Assembly: GCF_050433565.1 (NCBI RefSeq)
Contig: NZ_JBNPWZ010000001.1
Coordinates: 124,001-188,000 of the forward strand
Length of the DNA: 64,000 nucleotides
Direction of reading: 5' to 3'
DNA from: Ornithinibacillus bavariensis
GTDB taxonomy: Bacteria; Bacillota; Bacilli; Bacillales; Amphibacillaceae
The notes below the pieces were generated by a model, which was not told the DNA's origin, searched no databases, and saw only the letters and a list, made by a program, of their open reading frames with translations. Positions 34,457 to 43,523 of the stretch are shown here, piece after piece (positions within the stretch are counted from its first letter, which is position 1; every line of letters starts with the position of its first letter). The translations under genes and the position numbers were made by a program.

Positions 34457-34959
34457 TGCTGGATAACCATGCTAAATTAATGCAGTTTTTTTCCGAAGCC
34501 GAGGAGGTCACAGGCAGAAAAAAACTACAAAAGATGATATATATCTTACAATCATTAGGTGTTCCATTTGAGGAGAAGTTTCAGTTTCATTTCTATGGAC
34601 CATATTCTGAGGAGCTTTCCTTACGTATAGAAGAATTATGTAATTTAGGATTTATTCATGAAAAGAAGGAAGTGAAGAGCAACTATTTCCAATATCATTA
34701 TTCCTTAACAAAGGATGGAACAGCATTTTTACAACAATTTTCAACGAATTTACCAGATTGTACAAAGATGATTACTAGATTACAGGAGAAGAGCTCTCGT
34801 TTTCTGGAACTAGTGTCTACCATGCTTTATTTTCGAGAACTACCTAAGCGTGAGGTAGAAGAAAAGGTTCATACCGTTAAGCCAAAGCAAAATTATAGTG
34901 AAGATGAAATGGCAGAGGCATGGCAGTTCATTTCTGAGCTTTCGAAACAGGCTCACTAG
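34456..34959 (+). CDS. ywgA: YwgA-family protein
   Basis: A 167-residue cytosolic protein resembling B. subtilis YwgA, a family of unknown function. The conserved start KLMQFFSEAEEVTGRKKLQKMIYILQSLG and FHFYGPYSEEL are visible; part of the fold looks like a winged helix (LTKDGTAFLQQF). The ATG shares a base with the ywfO stop (TAATG), so translation is coupled. Confidence 0.88.
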   Translation: MLDNHAKLMQFFSEAEEVTGRKKLQKMIYILQSLGVPFEEKFQFHFYGPYSEELSLRIEELCNLGFIHEKKEVKSNYFQYHYSLTKDGTAFLQQFSTNLPDCTKMITRLQEKSSRFLELVSTMLYFRELPKREVEEKVHTVKPKQNYSEDEMAEAWQFISELSKQAH

Positions 34960-35034
34960 GGTTGCCTAACGTGAAATTGGTTAGCTAGCTATGCTACAAT
35001 AGAAGATAAAGAGTTTTGAATAGGAGGCTAGTTA

Positions 35035-35547
35035 ATGAGCGGAGATCAATCTTCAGAAAATAAGAATCGGTTTACGATAATCAAAGATGATTCGAATGAT
35101 GGACATGGGGGCTATGGAGTTGGTGCTATTAGTCTAGAGAATATGTCGTCTATTATTGTGGACCCAAATGAAAATAAAGCATATGTGGATATGGGGGCCA
35201 TGCACGCACGAAGCGATGTAGAAAGACGTGTCAAATTTCAACCAGATAAGTCGTTAGTTCCTGATGGAAAGCTTTACTGGATTGTATGGGTAACCGTCGA
35301 ACGTAATGAAAACGGACCTTATTATGCAGGTGTTGCAGGAAGTGAAATTCGAGTTGACCGTCCAAATAAAATTGCCTATAAATCAATGCCAGAGCATGTT
35401 AAACATATGGAAAAATCATTGAAGGGCCATGTGATTGTTGAACATATGGATGAGCAATCAAGACACCTTCTCCGCAACTTCTTACAGGAGTTTAATCCCG
35501 AGATGTGGAACAACTCAAGTGAACAGTTGAAGGAAGCTTTGGGCTAA
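35035..35547 (+). CDS. ywhD: YwhD-family protein
   Basis: A 170-residue conserved Bacillaceae protein of unknown function matching YwhD. The characteristic NRFTIIKDDSNDGHGGYGVG start and LENMSSIIVDPNENKAYVDMG block are clear. ATG 35035 follows AGGAGGC. It is the third gene of the ywfO-ywgA-ywhD run and ends just before the repeat element that probably terminates it. Confidence 0.9.
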   Translation: MSGDQSSENKNRFTIIKDDSNDGHGGYGVGAISLENMSSIIVDPNENKAYVDMGAMHARSDVERRVKFQPDKSLVPDGKLYWIVWVTVERNENGPYYAGVAGSEIRVDRPNKIAYKSMPEHVKHMEKSLKGHVIVEHMDEQSRHLLRNFLQEFNPEMWNNSSEQLKEALG

Positions 35548-35557
35548 GCTGAACGTT

Positions 35558-35803
35558 AAAGAGGCTGGGACATAACAAAGAGATTTATTCTAAAAACGAA
35601 CAATGGCCAAATTAGCTTCGGAAATATACGTAGACTCCTGCGGGAGGAGAGGCATCGGTGAGACCCCGGAGTGCGTAGCACGAGGAGGCTCACCAGCCGC
35701 CCACGGAACGCGAAGTATATTTCCGAAGCGAGTTTACGCTGTAACTATATGAATTGTTCGATTTTTATTTTCAAATAAATTCTTTTGTCCCAGCCTCTTT
35801 TTA
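35558..35803. repeat. Copy B: nested palindromic repeat element beside the dlt operon
   Basis: The outer ends AAAGAGGCTGGGACATAAC and TTGTCCCAGCCTCTTT are complementary and the right end runs into T, so it also terminates ywhD. Inside are a second inverted pair (GCTTCGGAAATATACG against GAAGTATATTTCCGAAGC), GAACAAT against ATTGTTCG, and a G+C-rich core of the kind scattered in Bacillus genomes (CTCCTGCGGGAGGAG, GGTGAGACCCCG, GAGGAGGCTCACC). The core G+C content differs strongly from the surrounding DNA. No coding capacity is seen. Confidence 0.8.
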
Positions 35804-36064
35804 ATGGATAGGAAATTATTAAATTATGTGATTGTAGATAGTTTTGTGTGGAAAATGGCAATTAACAGTTTGTTATAGGGTGATAAATTAAATCTTAATA
35901 AACATTTCAACGGATGTATGACACATTCTAATCATAGTATTAAAAGCTTTAAAGAATCCGCGTGGAGAATCAATTCGATGTGGGTTTTTTGATTTCGGTT
36001 ATGCAATTCATGTTTTCGTTAGTAGTTACAAATGACAAGGTGATCACACAGGATATTGTAATAA
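35804..36064. other. Intergenic region between repeat B and the dlt terminator
   Basis: About 260 A/T-rich bases with no gene or strong structure that I can support. Confidence 0.45.
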
Positions 36065-36096
36065 CAAAAAAATCCCGCAAACGATTGCGGGATTTT
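36065..36096 (-). terminator. Terminator of the dlt operon
   Basis: AAAATCCCGCAA, ACGA loop, TTGCGGGATTTT. On the minus strand a run of seven T follows. Confidence 0.92.
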
Positions 36097-36190
36097 GCTC
36101 ATGTCTTAACATTCCAATGATTAGCCAAACTAGCCAAAAAGGATTTCTATGGTAGGTTTCGCAATAATAATTTATTGGATAAATCATGTC

Positions 36191-37366
36191 CTACCGTTTC
36201 CAATGTTCTATCAAGGCTTGATCCACGTAAACCCAGCCCTTCCAGGCAATATGCATCGGATCTTTTAAAAAGTAAGGGTCATATTCATGTCCTGAAAAGT
36301 CAGCAACAGGAAATCCGGCTGTTTCTACCTGATCAACGATGGATTGATAGAATTCATTACGCACTTCTATTGGAAGTCCAGCATAATCGTACCATAGACC
36401 ATTAATCGGTAAGGAGATAAAAATAGGGTCTGCTCCTTTATCCTTGAAAAGATCTAGTACCATTTGAAAGTCTTGATACTCTAAAGATCCCGAAAAAGTT
36501 GCGTTCTTCTTATAACCCTTTAACTTAGCTTCTATTGGAGCGTAGTTATGATTGTAGTAATCATTATCCATAAAATATGGGTTGTTATTTGCACGTTCTT
36601 TTCCGTAGTTGCTTGCTTCCTCTAAAAGTTCTTCCCAAGATTTATTTCTTACTAAATCGTTATCTTGATGGTGGGCTCTATTGGGAAAACCGAAGGCAGC
36701 ATAATATAAATCCTTCTTTTCTAATAGTTTCTTTTTCATATAGGCTAATGGTCTTACAAGTTTTGCTTTCCAATGATGTTCCTTTGAAGGTGATATTTCG
36801 TCTTCATATAACGTAGTCAAAATAGTATCTCTTTTGACTACATCAAATTGCAGAATACGGCGAATCGCTTCCCTCTTCAATTCAGGATCAATCGTATCAT
36901 TGAAGGCTAAATTGTACGCTTTTAGCATCGAATAGTTTGGTTCAAAATGGGCATTATCAATTCCTTCTGTTATAAACCATTGTGGAGAGACGATGAAAGC
37001 AATTTTCTTCCCCTTTAATTGATCAGCCTGGGATGCAAGATCCATAAAAAGTATTAGTGATTGTGTTCCACCACGTCCAATTAGAAAAGGTGTATAATCC
37101 AAATTATTGGCTTCCGCAAAATTGGATGGGTGAAATGGGTCGAAACGAGAAAGCTCTGAAGATCCATAAATCGGAAAATACTTATCATCTGCGAGCATTC
37201 GGCCTTGTAAATAGTCTCCTTGAAACATTAATGGACTCAAACTGGTTGCTGCTTGCTGAACTTTTTTATCTGAAATAAAATACTCAAGCCAACGATTGGG
37301 AAAGAATAAAAAAACGAAAAATAAGGAAACCGCAATGAAGAGCGGTACAAAAGAGTACTTCTTCAT
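36191..37366 (-). CDS. dltD: D-alanyl transfer protein DltD
   Basis: DltD is the last protein of the teichoic-acid D-alanylation pathway, a membrane-anchored SGNH-like enzyme. The 391-residue protein has an N-terminal anchor (residues 5-24), the catalytic-type serine in IYGSSELSRFDPFHP near residue 70, and Asp/His in LKDPMHIAWKGW near 375. Its start overlaps the dltC stop by four bases. It closes the operon before the terminator. Confidence 0.95.
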   Translation of the reverse strand: MKKYSFVPLFIAVSLFFVFLFFPNRWLEYFISDKKVQQAATSLSPLMFQGDYLQGRMLADDKYFPIYGSSELSRFDPFHPSNFAEANNLDYTPFLIGRGGTQSLILFMDLASQADQLKGKKIAFIVSPQWFITEGIDNAHFEPNYSMLKAYNLAFNDTIDPELKREAIRRILQFDVVKRDTILTTLYEDEISPSKEHHWKAKLVRPLAYMKKKLLEKKDLYYAAFGFPNRAHHQDNDLVRNKSWEELLEEASNYGKERANNNPYFMDNDYYNHNYAPIEAKLKGYKKNATFSGSLEYQDFQMVLDLFKDKGADPIFISLPINGLWYDYAGLPIEVRNEFYQSIVDQVETAGFPVADFSGHEYDPYFLKDPMHIAWKGWVYVDQALIEHWKR

Positions 37367-37596
37367 GCGCGATCAGCTAATTCCTTTGCAATTTTATTAG
37401 GAGTATTCCACTCCTCACGGTTAAACTCTGTAATTGGAACACTTATCCCAAACCGTTCCTCTATCTCTACAAGCAATGTAATTGTTCCAAATGAATCAAG
37501 TAATCCAGCTTCAAAAATATCCATGTCCAATTCTTCTTTTACTACATCATCCTGACAAACCTCTGCTAATAAATCATATACATCTTGTTTTTCCAT
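37363..37596 (-). CDS. dltC: D-alanine carrier protein DltC
   Basis: A 77-residue acyl-carrier-like protein. The phosphopantetheine attachment serine is Ser35 in GLLDSFGTITLL. DltA loads it with D-alanine and DltB passes this on. An AAAGGAGAATG ribosome site precedes the ATG. It is separated from dltB by 212 bases that hold a repeat copy, whereas dltB and dltC are normally adjacent. Confidence 0.96.
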   Translation of the reverse strand: MEKQDVYDLLAEVCQDDVVKEELDMDIFEAGLLDSFGTITLLVEIEERFGISVPITEFNREEWNTPNKIAKELADRA

Positions 37597-37654
37597 AGTT
37601 GTTCATTCTCCTTTATCGTTGTTTTTTCTAAGTTAAAGTTTGATATGGAATACC

Positions 37655-37790
37655 TCTAAAAAGTGTTTTAAATACGCCCACGGGAGGAGAGACATAGATG
37701 AGATTTCGCATCTTGGAAAGAGCGAAGAGTCTCAATAGCCACCCGTAAAAGGCGGAGTATAAATTGCTGCTCCCTTTAAATAACGGGAAC
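37655..37790. repeat. Copy C: decayed repeat core inside the dlt operon
   Basis: CGGGAGGAGAGACAT, TGAGA, and AGTCTCAATAGCCACCCGT match, in the same order, CGGGAGGAGAGGCAT, TGAGA and GGCTCACCAGCCGCCCACGG in copy B. The outer GAGGCTGGGACA ends are missing. It lies wholly between the dltB stop and the dltC start, in an otherwise compact operon. Confidence 0.7.
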
Positions 37791-37808
37791 GAATAGAGTA
37801 ACAGTAAA

Positions 37809-38975
37809 TCAATAAAATAAATTCCCTGAAAAAATATAAAATCCAAAACATACGAAATGGAATGTGATGATGACTGCTACAACATGTGTAAATTTATTTT
37901 TCGGCCATACTTTATGCTTTTTATTCCAACGGTCAAAAAAGTCAAAACCAATGATTAAACATGCATGGTACAAGCCGTATACGATGTAATGTGGTGCAAG
38001 GCCATGCCAAACACCCATGAGTAAAAACAACATCAAATAGCCTAAATTTGAAATGGTAACACGGTTCTTAATCCATTTCTTTTTGGTCATCCAAAAGGCA
38101 AATCGCATATAAACATAATCCCTAAACCAAAATGATAACGTCATATGCCAGCGATTCCAGAAGTCTTTAATATTTCTACTGATAAATGGTAGATGAAAGT
38201 TCTCCGGTGTTTTAATTCCCATGATATAGCTAATACCAATTGCAAAAGCACTGTATCCAGCAAAGTCAAAGAATAAGTACAAACTGTAGGAATACATATT
38301 CAATAAGTGATACTGTACTGGATGCAATTCAAAATAATGGGTTTCTAGTAATTGCACGATAATATAAAAATGAATCAAAAAAGCAATTATAAATTTATAG
38401 AGAAAACCACGGAAAATCTTATTGATTCCCAAGTATAAGTATTCACGGTAGGCCTCTTTTGTCGGTACGGTATGCACATCCTTCTGAAATCTACGCCACC
38501 TGTCAATTGGGCCTGATGATAGGCTTGGGAAAAACAATAAAAAGTATAAGAAATCTGCTAATGGAATCTCACTCTTTATGAGACCATCTCTAATCTCCAT
38601 TATCATTTGTACTGCTTTAAAGGTAAGATAGGATACTCCCAAAAAACCAAATAGATGATTAAGCCCTAAAATTGGTAGTACTTTTACTAGAATTAGAGGC
38701 ATTATCGAGGCAATAATTCCTATACAAAATATTGCAGTACTATTCGCTTTTTTTCGGTATGCTATATATCCTTTTACTAATACCACTTGCCATATAGTGA
38801 ATATTAGTAATGAAATTGTTCCAAGTAAGCTATTCGCAAAGATGATTGCCAGCATAATAATCGTAACAACCATATTATATTTCCGAGAGGCTTTCCCTTG
38901 AAGCCCCATAATAATAGATGGGATTAATAGAATCCCAACAATAAAGAAAAAGTAAAAGGATTCAAAAGGTATCAT
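37809..38975 (-). CDS. dltB: MBOAT-type D-alanyl transporter DltB
   Basis: A 388-residue membrane protein of the MBOAT family that works with DltC and DltD to deliver D-alanine across the membrane to lipoteichoic acid. About eleven transmembrane segments are visible. Conserved pieces are FWNRWHMTLSFWFRDYVY near residue 272 and the catalytic-type histidine in MGVWHGLAPHYIVYG near 320. The start overlaps the dltA stop by four bases. The gene ends normally (VCFGFYIFSGNLFY) just before repeat copy C. Confidence 0.94.
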   Translation of the reverse strand: MIPFESFYFFFIVGILLIPSIIMGLQGKASRKYNMVVTIIMLAIIFANSLLGTISLLIFTIWQVVLVKGYIAYRKKANSTAIFCIGIIASIMPLILVKVLPILGLNHLFGFLGVSYLTFKAVQMIMEIRDGLIKSEIPLADFLYFLLFFPSLSSGPIDRWRRFQKDVHTVPTKEAYREYLYLGINKIFRGFLYKFIIAFLIHFYIIVQLLETHYFELHPVQYHLLNMYSYSLYLFFDFAGYSAFAIGISYIMGIKTPENFHLPFISRNIKDFWNRWHMTLSFWFRDYVYMRFAFWMTKKKWIKNRVTISNLGYLMLFLLMGVWHGLAPHYIVYGLYHACLIIGFDFFDRWNKKHKVWPKNKFTHVVAVIITFHFVCFGFYIFSGNLFY

Positions 38976-40492
38976 GCTAATACTCCTGTAGCTAATAGTT
39001 TACGGTCAACCTTTCCGTTTGCAGTCATTGGTAGTTGATCCAAATAAGTGAACTTTCTTGGAATCATATATGCCGGGAGTAGGTTAGACAGCTCTTTGCG
39101 AAGTGCGGCGGTTAATTGGTATTCCTTTTCGAAGGAGTGCTCATTTGTTACGATATAAGCCGTCAAATAATCCACCTTTTCTTCACGATAAACGGGCTCC
39201 ACAATACATGATTTCACATAATTAGACTGAGCAATGCTGTACTCGATTTCTTCCAGCTCCATACGATACCCGTGAACTTTTACCTGAAAGTCTAATCTTC
39301 CCAAATAAAAATACAGGCCGTCTTTTTTGTATCCAGCATCACCGGTTCTATAGGCTTGCTTATTATTCATGATTCCAAAGGACTTTTCTGTTAATGCGGG
39401 ACTTCCAAGATAGCCTTTGCTAACACTTGGGCCAAGAATAATCAATTCACCCTTTTCCCCTTCTGCAACAGGCTCCCCATTCTCATCCACAACAAGTAGC
39501 TCTGTATCCTGTTTACAATGTCCGATAGGGAGGACTGTATGCGAGTCTACTATTTCCTTCGTTATTTCAAGTTTAGTAATGGCCACAGTCGCTTCTGTAG
39601 GACCGTACAAATTAAAAATACGGGCATTAGGAAAGCGCTCCTGTAGCTGATTGACCAAATTTACCGGGAGAATCTCACCGCAAAAGAGAAATGTCCTCAG
39701 ATTCGGGAGAAGCTCTTGCCTAAAGTTTGGCTCCATTAAGCATAGCTGGGCAAATGATGGCGTAGAAGTCCAAACTTCAATATCAGATTGACTCAAGCTT
39801 TCAAAAAGCACTTTTGGATTGGCAACCATCTCTTTCGTTACCGCAAATAATGTTCCACCTGAACATAAGGAAGGATAGAGATCCATTACGGATAAATCAA
39901 ATGAAAATGGTGCTTGATTAAGGAAAGTCTGCTCACGTTCGATTGGGAAGTCCACTAACATCCAATCTACGAAACTACTAAGGTTATTCGCTGAAATTTG
40001 TACTCCCTTTGGATTACCGGTACTTCCTGATGTGTAAATGATATAGAAATTATCATTACCCAGCACCCAATGCTCCGAGCTTGGTTTTTCCGCGTCTTCT
40101 ATGAGAAGCTTCTTAAGCTCCATTTCTTTTATAATCTTAATGGGATGATTAGTAAAAATTTCACAGCTTATATCCTCTGTTGCGATTAAAAATTCCGCCT
40201 GGGAACTTTCAATTATTTTATTAATTCGTTCGAAAGGAATGGAAACATCTACTGGAATATAAGGATGACCAGATTTCACACTGCCAAGAAACGAAATAAG
40301 TACTTCTGGTTTCATGTGTCCATAGACGATAATTGGGGACTTAGCTTGGCTGGATTGATTTAATAAATATGCAGCCAATTGGTCAGACTGTTCCCACAGC
40401 TCTCCATATGTTATCGATCTATCTTCACTCTTAAAAGCAATTTTTTCGGAATAGCCTATCGAATTTTGTTGGATTGCTTTTAGTATGTTCAT
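38972..40492 (-). CDS. dltA: D-alanine--[D-alanyl carrier protein] ligase DltA
   Basis: DltA activates D-alanine with ATP and loads it on DltC. The 506-residue protein is an adenylate-forming enzyme with the P-loop YIIYTSGSTGNPKGVQIS near residue 150, FNLYGPTEATVAI near 290, RTGDAGYK near 378 and the C-terminal catalytic lysine region TANGKVDRKLL. ATG 40492 follows GAGAGGT. It is the second gene after dltX. Confidence 0.96.
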   Translation of the reverse strand: MNILKAIQQNSIGYSEKIAFKSEDRSITYGELWEQSDQLAAYLLNQSSQAKSPIIVYGHMKPEVLISFLGSVKSGHPYIPVDVSIPFERINKIIESSQAEFLIATEDISCEIFTNHPIKIIKEMELKKLLIEDAEKPSSEHWVLGNDNFYIIYTSGSTGNPKGVQISANNLSSFVDWMLVDFPIEREQTFLNQAPFSFDLSVMDLYPSLCSGGTLFAVTKEMVANPKVLFESLSQSDIEVWTSTPSFAQLCLMEPNFRQELLPNLRTFLFCGEILPVNLVNQLQERFPNARIFNLYGPTEATVAITKLEITKEIVDSHTVLPIGHCKQDTELLVVDENGEPVAEGEKGELIILGPSVSKGYLGSPALTEKSFGIMNNKQAYRTGDAGYKKDGLYFYLGRLDFQVKVHGYRMELEEIEYSIAQSNYVKSCIVEPVYREEKVDYLTAYIVTNEHSFEKEYQLTAALRKELSNLLPAYMIPRKFTYLDQLPMTANGKVDRKLLATGVLA

Positions 40493-40603
40493 ATTCTCTT
40501 TACCTCTCTTTTTCTCTAATGCATGTTCAATAAGGACTTAGTTGGTCATTTTGATAGGATAAGAATCCATGTATCAACTTCAAGGCCCTTTTTTGCACTC
40601 ACT

Positions 40604-40774
40604 TTAAAATTCATTATAAATAAATGGTCCAGCATTCATATCGTGGAATCCATAAATGAGTACAAGTAAAATTAAAATGACTAAATAATATAAGGTCTGA
40701 CCTGTCATTTTTGCAAACGTGTTGTCAATTAATGTTCTTACGACTTTCAACCAATTGTTCCCCTCTCTTTTCAC
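40604..40774 (-). CDS. dltX: Teichoic acid D-Ala incorporation-associated protein DltX
   Basis: A 56-residue single-span membrane protein on the minus strand. After a basic N-terminus a span YYLVILILLVLIYGF is followed by the conserved C-terminal tail GFHDMNAGPFIYNEF, which marks DltX of Gram-positive dlt operons. It helps the DltB/DltD steps. The start at GTG 40774 (AGGAG just before) gives 56 residues; a TTG at 40750 behind GAGGGG gives 48 and is equally reasonable. It lies 111 bases before dltA. Confidence 0.86.
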   Translation of the reverse strand: MKREGNNWLKVVRTLIDNTFAKMTGQTLYYLVILILLVLIYGFHDMNAGPFIYNEF

Positions 40775-40855
40775 AATCTCCTAAAACATAATAGCACTAT
40801 TTGTTTTCTTTGAATCATCTTTTTTGAAAAAAATGTCGTATTTACATGAATATAA

Positions 40856-40882
40856 GACGTTTCAACTGTTAAAAAGGTTTCA
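40856..40882 (-). promoter_or_regulatory. ECF-sigma-type promoter of dltXABCD
   Basis: On the minus strand TGAAAC, 17 bases, CGTC, the standard signature of the SigM/SigX/SigW group. It starts transcription about 75 bases before dltX. The B. subtilis dlt operon is controlled by cell-envelope ECF factors such as SigX, which supports this reading. Confidence 0.75.
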
Positions 40883-41150
40883 CATCTTTGTAAAATATGT
40901 CATTAAATTGTAATTTGTCTATGATTAGTAAGAAAAATTGATTCTCATATTGAAGGGGTGCTTAAATCTTCCTAAATAGGGAAGTGGAAATCTATTTCCA
41001 ATTCTTGTTAGGGGATATTCACTGACAGTTACTGCTAAAAAAGTGAACAAATTGTGTCTGAAAAGTGAATCTTTAGCTAAAATCTTGTACTTTACTTAAG
41101 AAATTTGTAAACTTAGTAATACATGGGCTTACTCATGTATTACTAGGACA
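40883..41150. other. Intergenic region between dlt and the PBP gene
   Basis: About 270 A/T-rich bases with no gene. The one clear element is an inverted repeat TAGTAATACATG / CATGTATTACTA at 41114-41145 with an eight-base loop, beside the PBP terminator. A T run does not follow it. Confidence 0.5.
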
Positions 41151-41206
41151 AAAAAGAAGCCGACGACATGCAAGCTGGACACTTGCTGTACGTCGGCTTC
41201 TTTTGT
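41151..41206 (-). terminator. Terminator of the PBP gene
   Basis: A long stem AAAAGAAGCCGACG / CGTCGGCTTCTTTT, with inner pairs GCAAG and CTTGC, 69 bases after the PBP stop on the minus strand, followed by T. Confidence 0.88.
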
Positions 41207-41274
41207 TTTCTAAATAGAACCACAACCAAAAGTTCAAAAAAACCTAACTAAAATTCAATAATGATGCATCTACT

Positions 41275-43329
41275 TTAGTCAAAAAACACCTCAAACCATC
41301 GTTGGAACAGCCCTTTTTCTTTCTTTTCCTTCTTCTCTTCGTGCTTTATTTCTTCTCCATTATAATGTTCGGAACAATGGAATTCTGGCTCGGTTCCCTT
41401 TTCAAAGAACATGACGGTACTTGTTGGACAATGTGGCGTAGCCCGTAGTCCTGTTTTTGGATCAATAGGAATAGCAACAAGACCTTCTGGTGCTTCAAAA
41501 TGTTGCTTTGGTAAATCTTTATGTGCTTTTTCCATAAGATCAGCCCATATAACTTTGGCATAACCACGTTCTTTCGTGGATGTAATCGTCCGGTTGTCAT
41601 CAAAGCCAGTCCATACTCCTGTTACAAGAGATGGACTAAAGCCTATCATCCAGTTGTCTGAATCGGTTGAGCCAGTTTTTCCAGCGTAGGTCCTAGATAG
41701 TTTGTCCGTAATAGAAATACCAGTAACAGACGTATAGCCATTTAAATCCGCATCAAACATCCCTGTCATCAGCTGGGTGAGAATATAGGCTTTTGGAGGA
41801 TCTAGGACTAATGATTTCTTGTTGTTTTTTCTCTCATAGACCGTTTTGCCAGTTCGATCAACAATTTTTTCAATCGTGTGTCCGTTTATACGATATCCTC
41901 CGTTGGCAAGTATTCCATAGGCGGAAACCATCTCTTCAACGGTAACCGCTGCTGTACCTAAGGCAAGGGATGGTACAGCAGGGAGCTTACTTGATATGCC
42001 GAATTTTTTTGCTGTTTCCACTAATGTTTCTTCACCGAGATACGTATTCGTCTTCACAGCGTAAATATTATCAGACAGTGCAATAGCCTGCGCTAATGTA
42101 ATTGGTTCATTTGCATAATAACCATTAAAGTTGCTTGGTTGATATACATTACCACCTTCAATTTCAAAGGAAGTTGGCTTACTCATGAGCTTGGTAGTAG
42201 CTGTGTAACCGTTATTTAATGCAGCGTAATATAAAAAGGGTTTAAAGGATGAACCAGGCATCCGTTTTGCTTGTATAGCTCGGTTATATGGACTATCCTG
42301 ATAGCTACGTCCACCGGCGAGGGCACGAATCGCACCAGTTGCTGGATCCATGACAACAGCTCCAGTTTCAATCTCGCTAGTTTCCGGAATGGTAGCTGCA
42401 ATACTTTCCTCTAAGTATCCTTGCATGGCGGAATCCAAGGTTGTGTATATCTGATAGCCACCAGAACGTACAGATTCAAGGTCAAGCTCCAGTCTCTTTG
42501 CTGCCTCATTTAAGACAGTATCTTGAAAATAAAGCCCAACAGTTAACGATTTTCTTTCTTTTTTTGTTACATAGTGGAGATTTTCTTGACTAGCTTTCGT
42601 GTATTCTTTGTCAGATATAACATTTTCGTCATGCATAATGGTTAGAATATGCTGCTGACGGCTGTTTGCCTTTTCCTGATTATTAAATGGTGAATAGTAG
42701 GTTGGTCCTTTGGGGATTCCTGCAAGCATTGCTGCCTCAGCAAGGGTTAATTCATCTGCTGATTTATTAAAGAAATGGTTACTTGCAGCCTCTATCCCAT
42801 AAGCACCGTGGCCATAGTAAACGGTATTTAAATACCCTTCTAGAATTTCGTTTTTGGAGTAAAACATCTCAAGACGAATGGTGTAAAATGCTTCCTTAAT
42901 TTTTCGAGTCCAGGTTTTCTCAAAAGAAAGATAAAGATTTCGTGCATATTGCTGGGTTAGCGTGCTAGCACCTTCTTTTAACGACATGGTTTGAATATCC
43001 TTTATGATTGCACCAATAATGCGCTTTACATCAAAACCATAGTGCTGATAAAAGCGTTGATCCTCAATCATGAGAGTAGCATCAATGATGTGAGGAGACA
43101 TTTCATCTATATCTACCCAAGATCTGTTTTCAAAACCATCCTCTTCACCGATTACTTCGCCATCCTTATTATAATAAATAGTGTTTTGGTCTGCTGAAAG
43201 ATTTGGTGGACCAAGTAGGAAAGCAACCAAATAGACTAAAAGTACAGCAGATAATAAAAAAAGGATTGAGCCAACAATCATCTTTAGAATTATCCCTTTG
43301 ATTCTGTTTCCAATACATATCTTTTTCAT
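41275..43329 (-). CDS. pbpG: Class A penicillin-binding protein (PbpG-like)
   Basis: A 684-residue bifunctional peptidoglycan synthase. After a membrane anchor (residues 15-40) comes the GT51 transglycosylase with catalytic Glu89 in EDQRFYQHYGFD, EGASTLTQQ, RKIKEA and NEILEGYLN. The transpeptidase has Ser360 in PGSSFKPF, SDN at 419-421, and KTG at 551-553. It lies between dlt and ywiB where B. subtilis has ywhE/pbpG (PBP2d), so the symbol rests on position and size. The C-terminus is basic and acidic mixed (EEIKHEEKKEKKEK). GGAG precedes the ATG. Confidence 0.92.
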   Translation of the reverse strand: MKKICIGNRIKGIILKMIVGSILFLLSAVLLVYLVAFLLGPPNLSADQNTIYYNKDGEVIGEEDGFENRSWVDIDEMSPHIIDATLMIEDQRFYQHYGFDVKRIIGAIIKDIQTMSLKEGASTLTQQYARNLYLSFEKTWTRKIKEAFYTIRLEMFYSKNEILEGYLNTVYYGHGAYGIEAASNHFFNKSADELTLAEAAMLAGIPKGPTYYSPFNNQEKANSRQQHILTIMHDENVISDKEYTKASQENLHYVTKKERKSLTVGLYFQDTVLNEAAKRLELDLESVRSGGYQIYTTLDSAMQGYLEESIAATIPETSEIETGAVVMDPATGAIRALAGGRSYQDSPYNRAIQAKRMPGSSFKPFLYYAALNNGYTATTKLMSKPTSFEIEGGNVYQPSNFNGYYANEPITLAQAIALSDNIYAVKTNTYLGEETLVETAKKFGISSKLPAVPSLALGTAAVTVEEMVSAYGILANGGYRINGHTIEKIVDRTGKTVYERKNNKKSLVLDPPKAYILTQLMTGMFDADLNGYTSVTGISITDKLSRTYAGKTGSTDSDNWMIGFSPSLVTGVWTGFDDNRTITSTKERGYAKVIWADLMEKAHKDLPKQHFEAPEGLVAIPIDPKTGLRATPHCPTSTVMFFEKGTEPEFHCSEHYNGEEIKHEEKKEKKEKGLFQRWFEVFFD

Positions 43330-43458
43330 ATTTGCCTACTCCGTTTGATTATGTCGTTTTTTGTCAAGTAATACCATTATGGGAAAAGTACGAACGAATT
43401 AAACTGGAATATGTATATTTTTTGCCCGTTCATCGACTAAACGAAAAAACTATTTTTA

Positions 43459-43488
43459 TTGAAATACCTCTTTACAACTCGCTATAAT
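43459..43488 (+). promoter_or_regulatory. Predicted SigA promoter of ywiB-argS
   Basis: TTGAAA, 18 bases, TATAAT, 35 bases before the ywiB start. Confidence 0.65.
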
Positions 43489-43523
43489 AGAAAAATATGA
43501 TATGAATTGGAAAGGCGACCAAG

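Noticed and set aside
37628..37846. Minus-strand open frame of 72 codons between dltB and dltC
   Set aside because: It overlaps the end of dltB in another frame and is made of the repeat element; no start signal.
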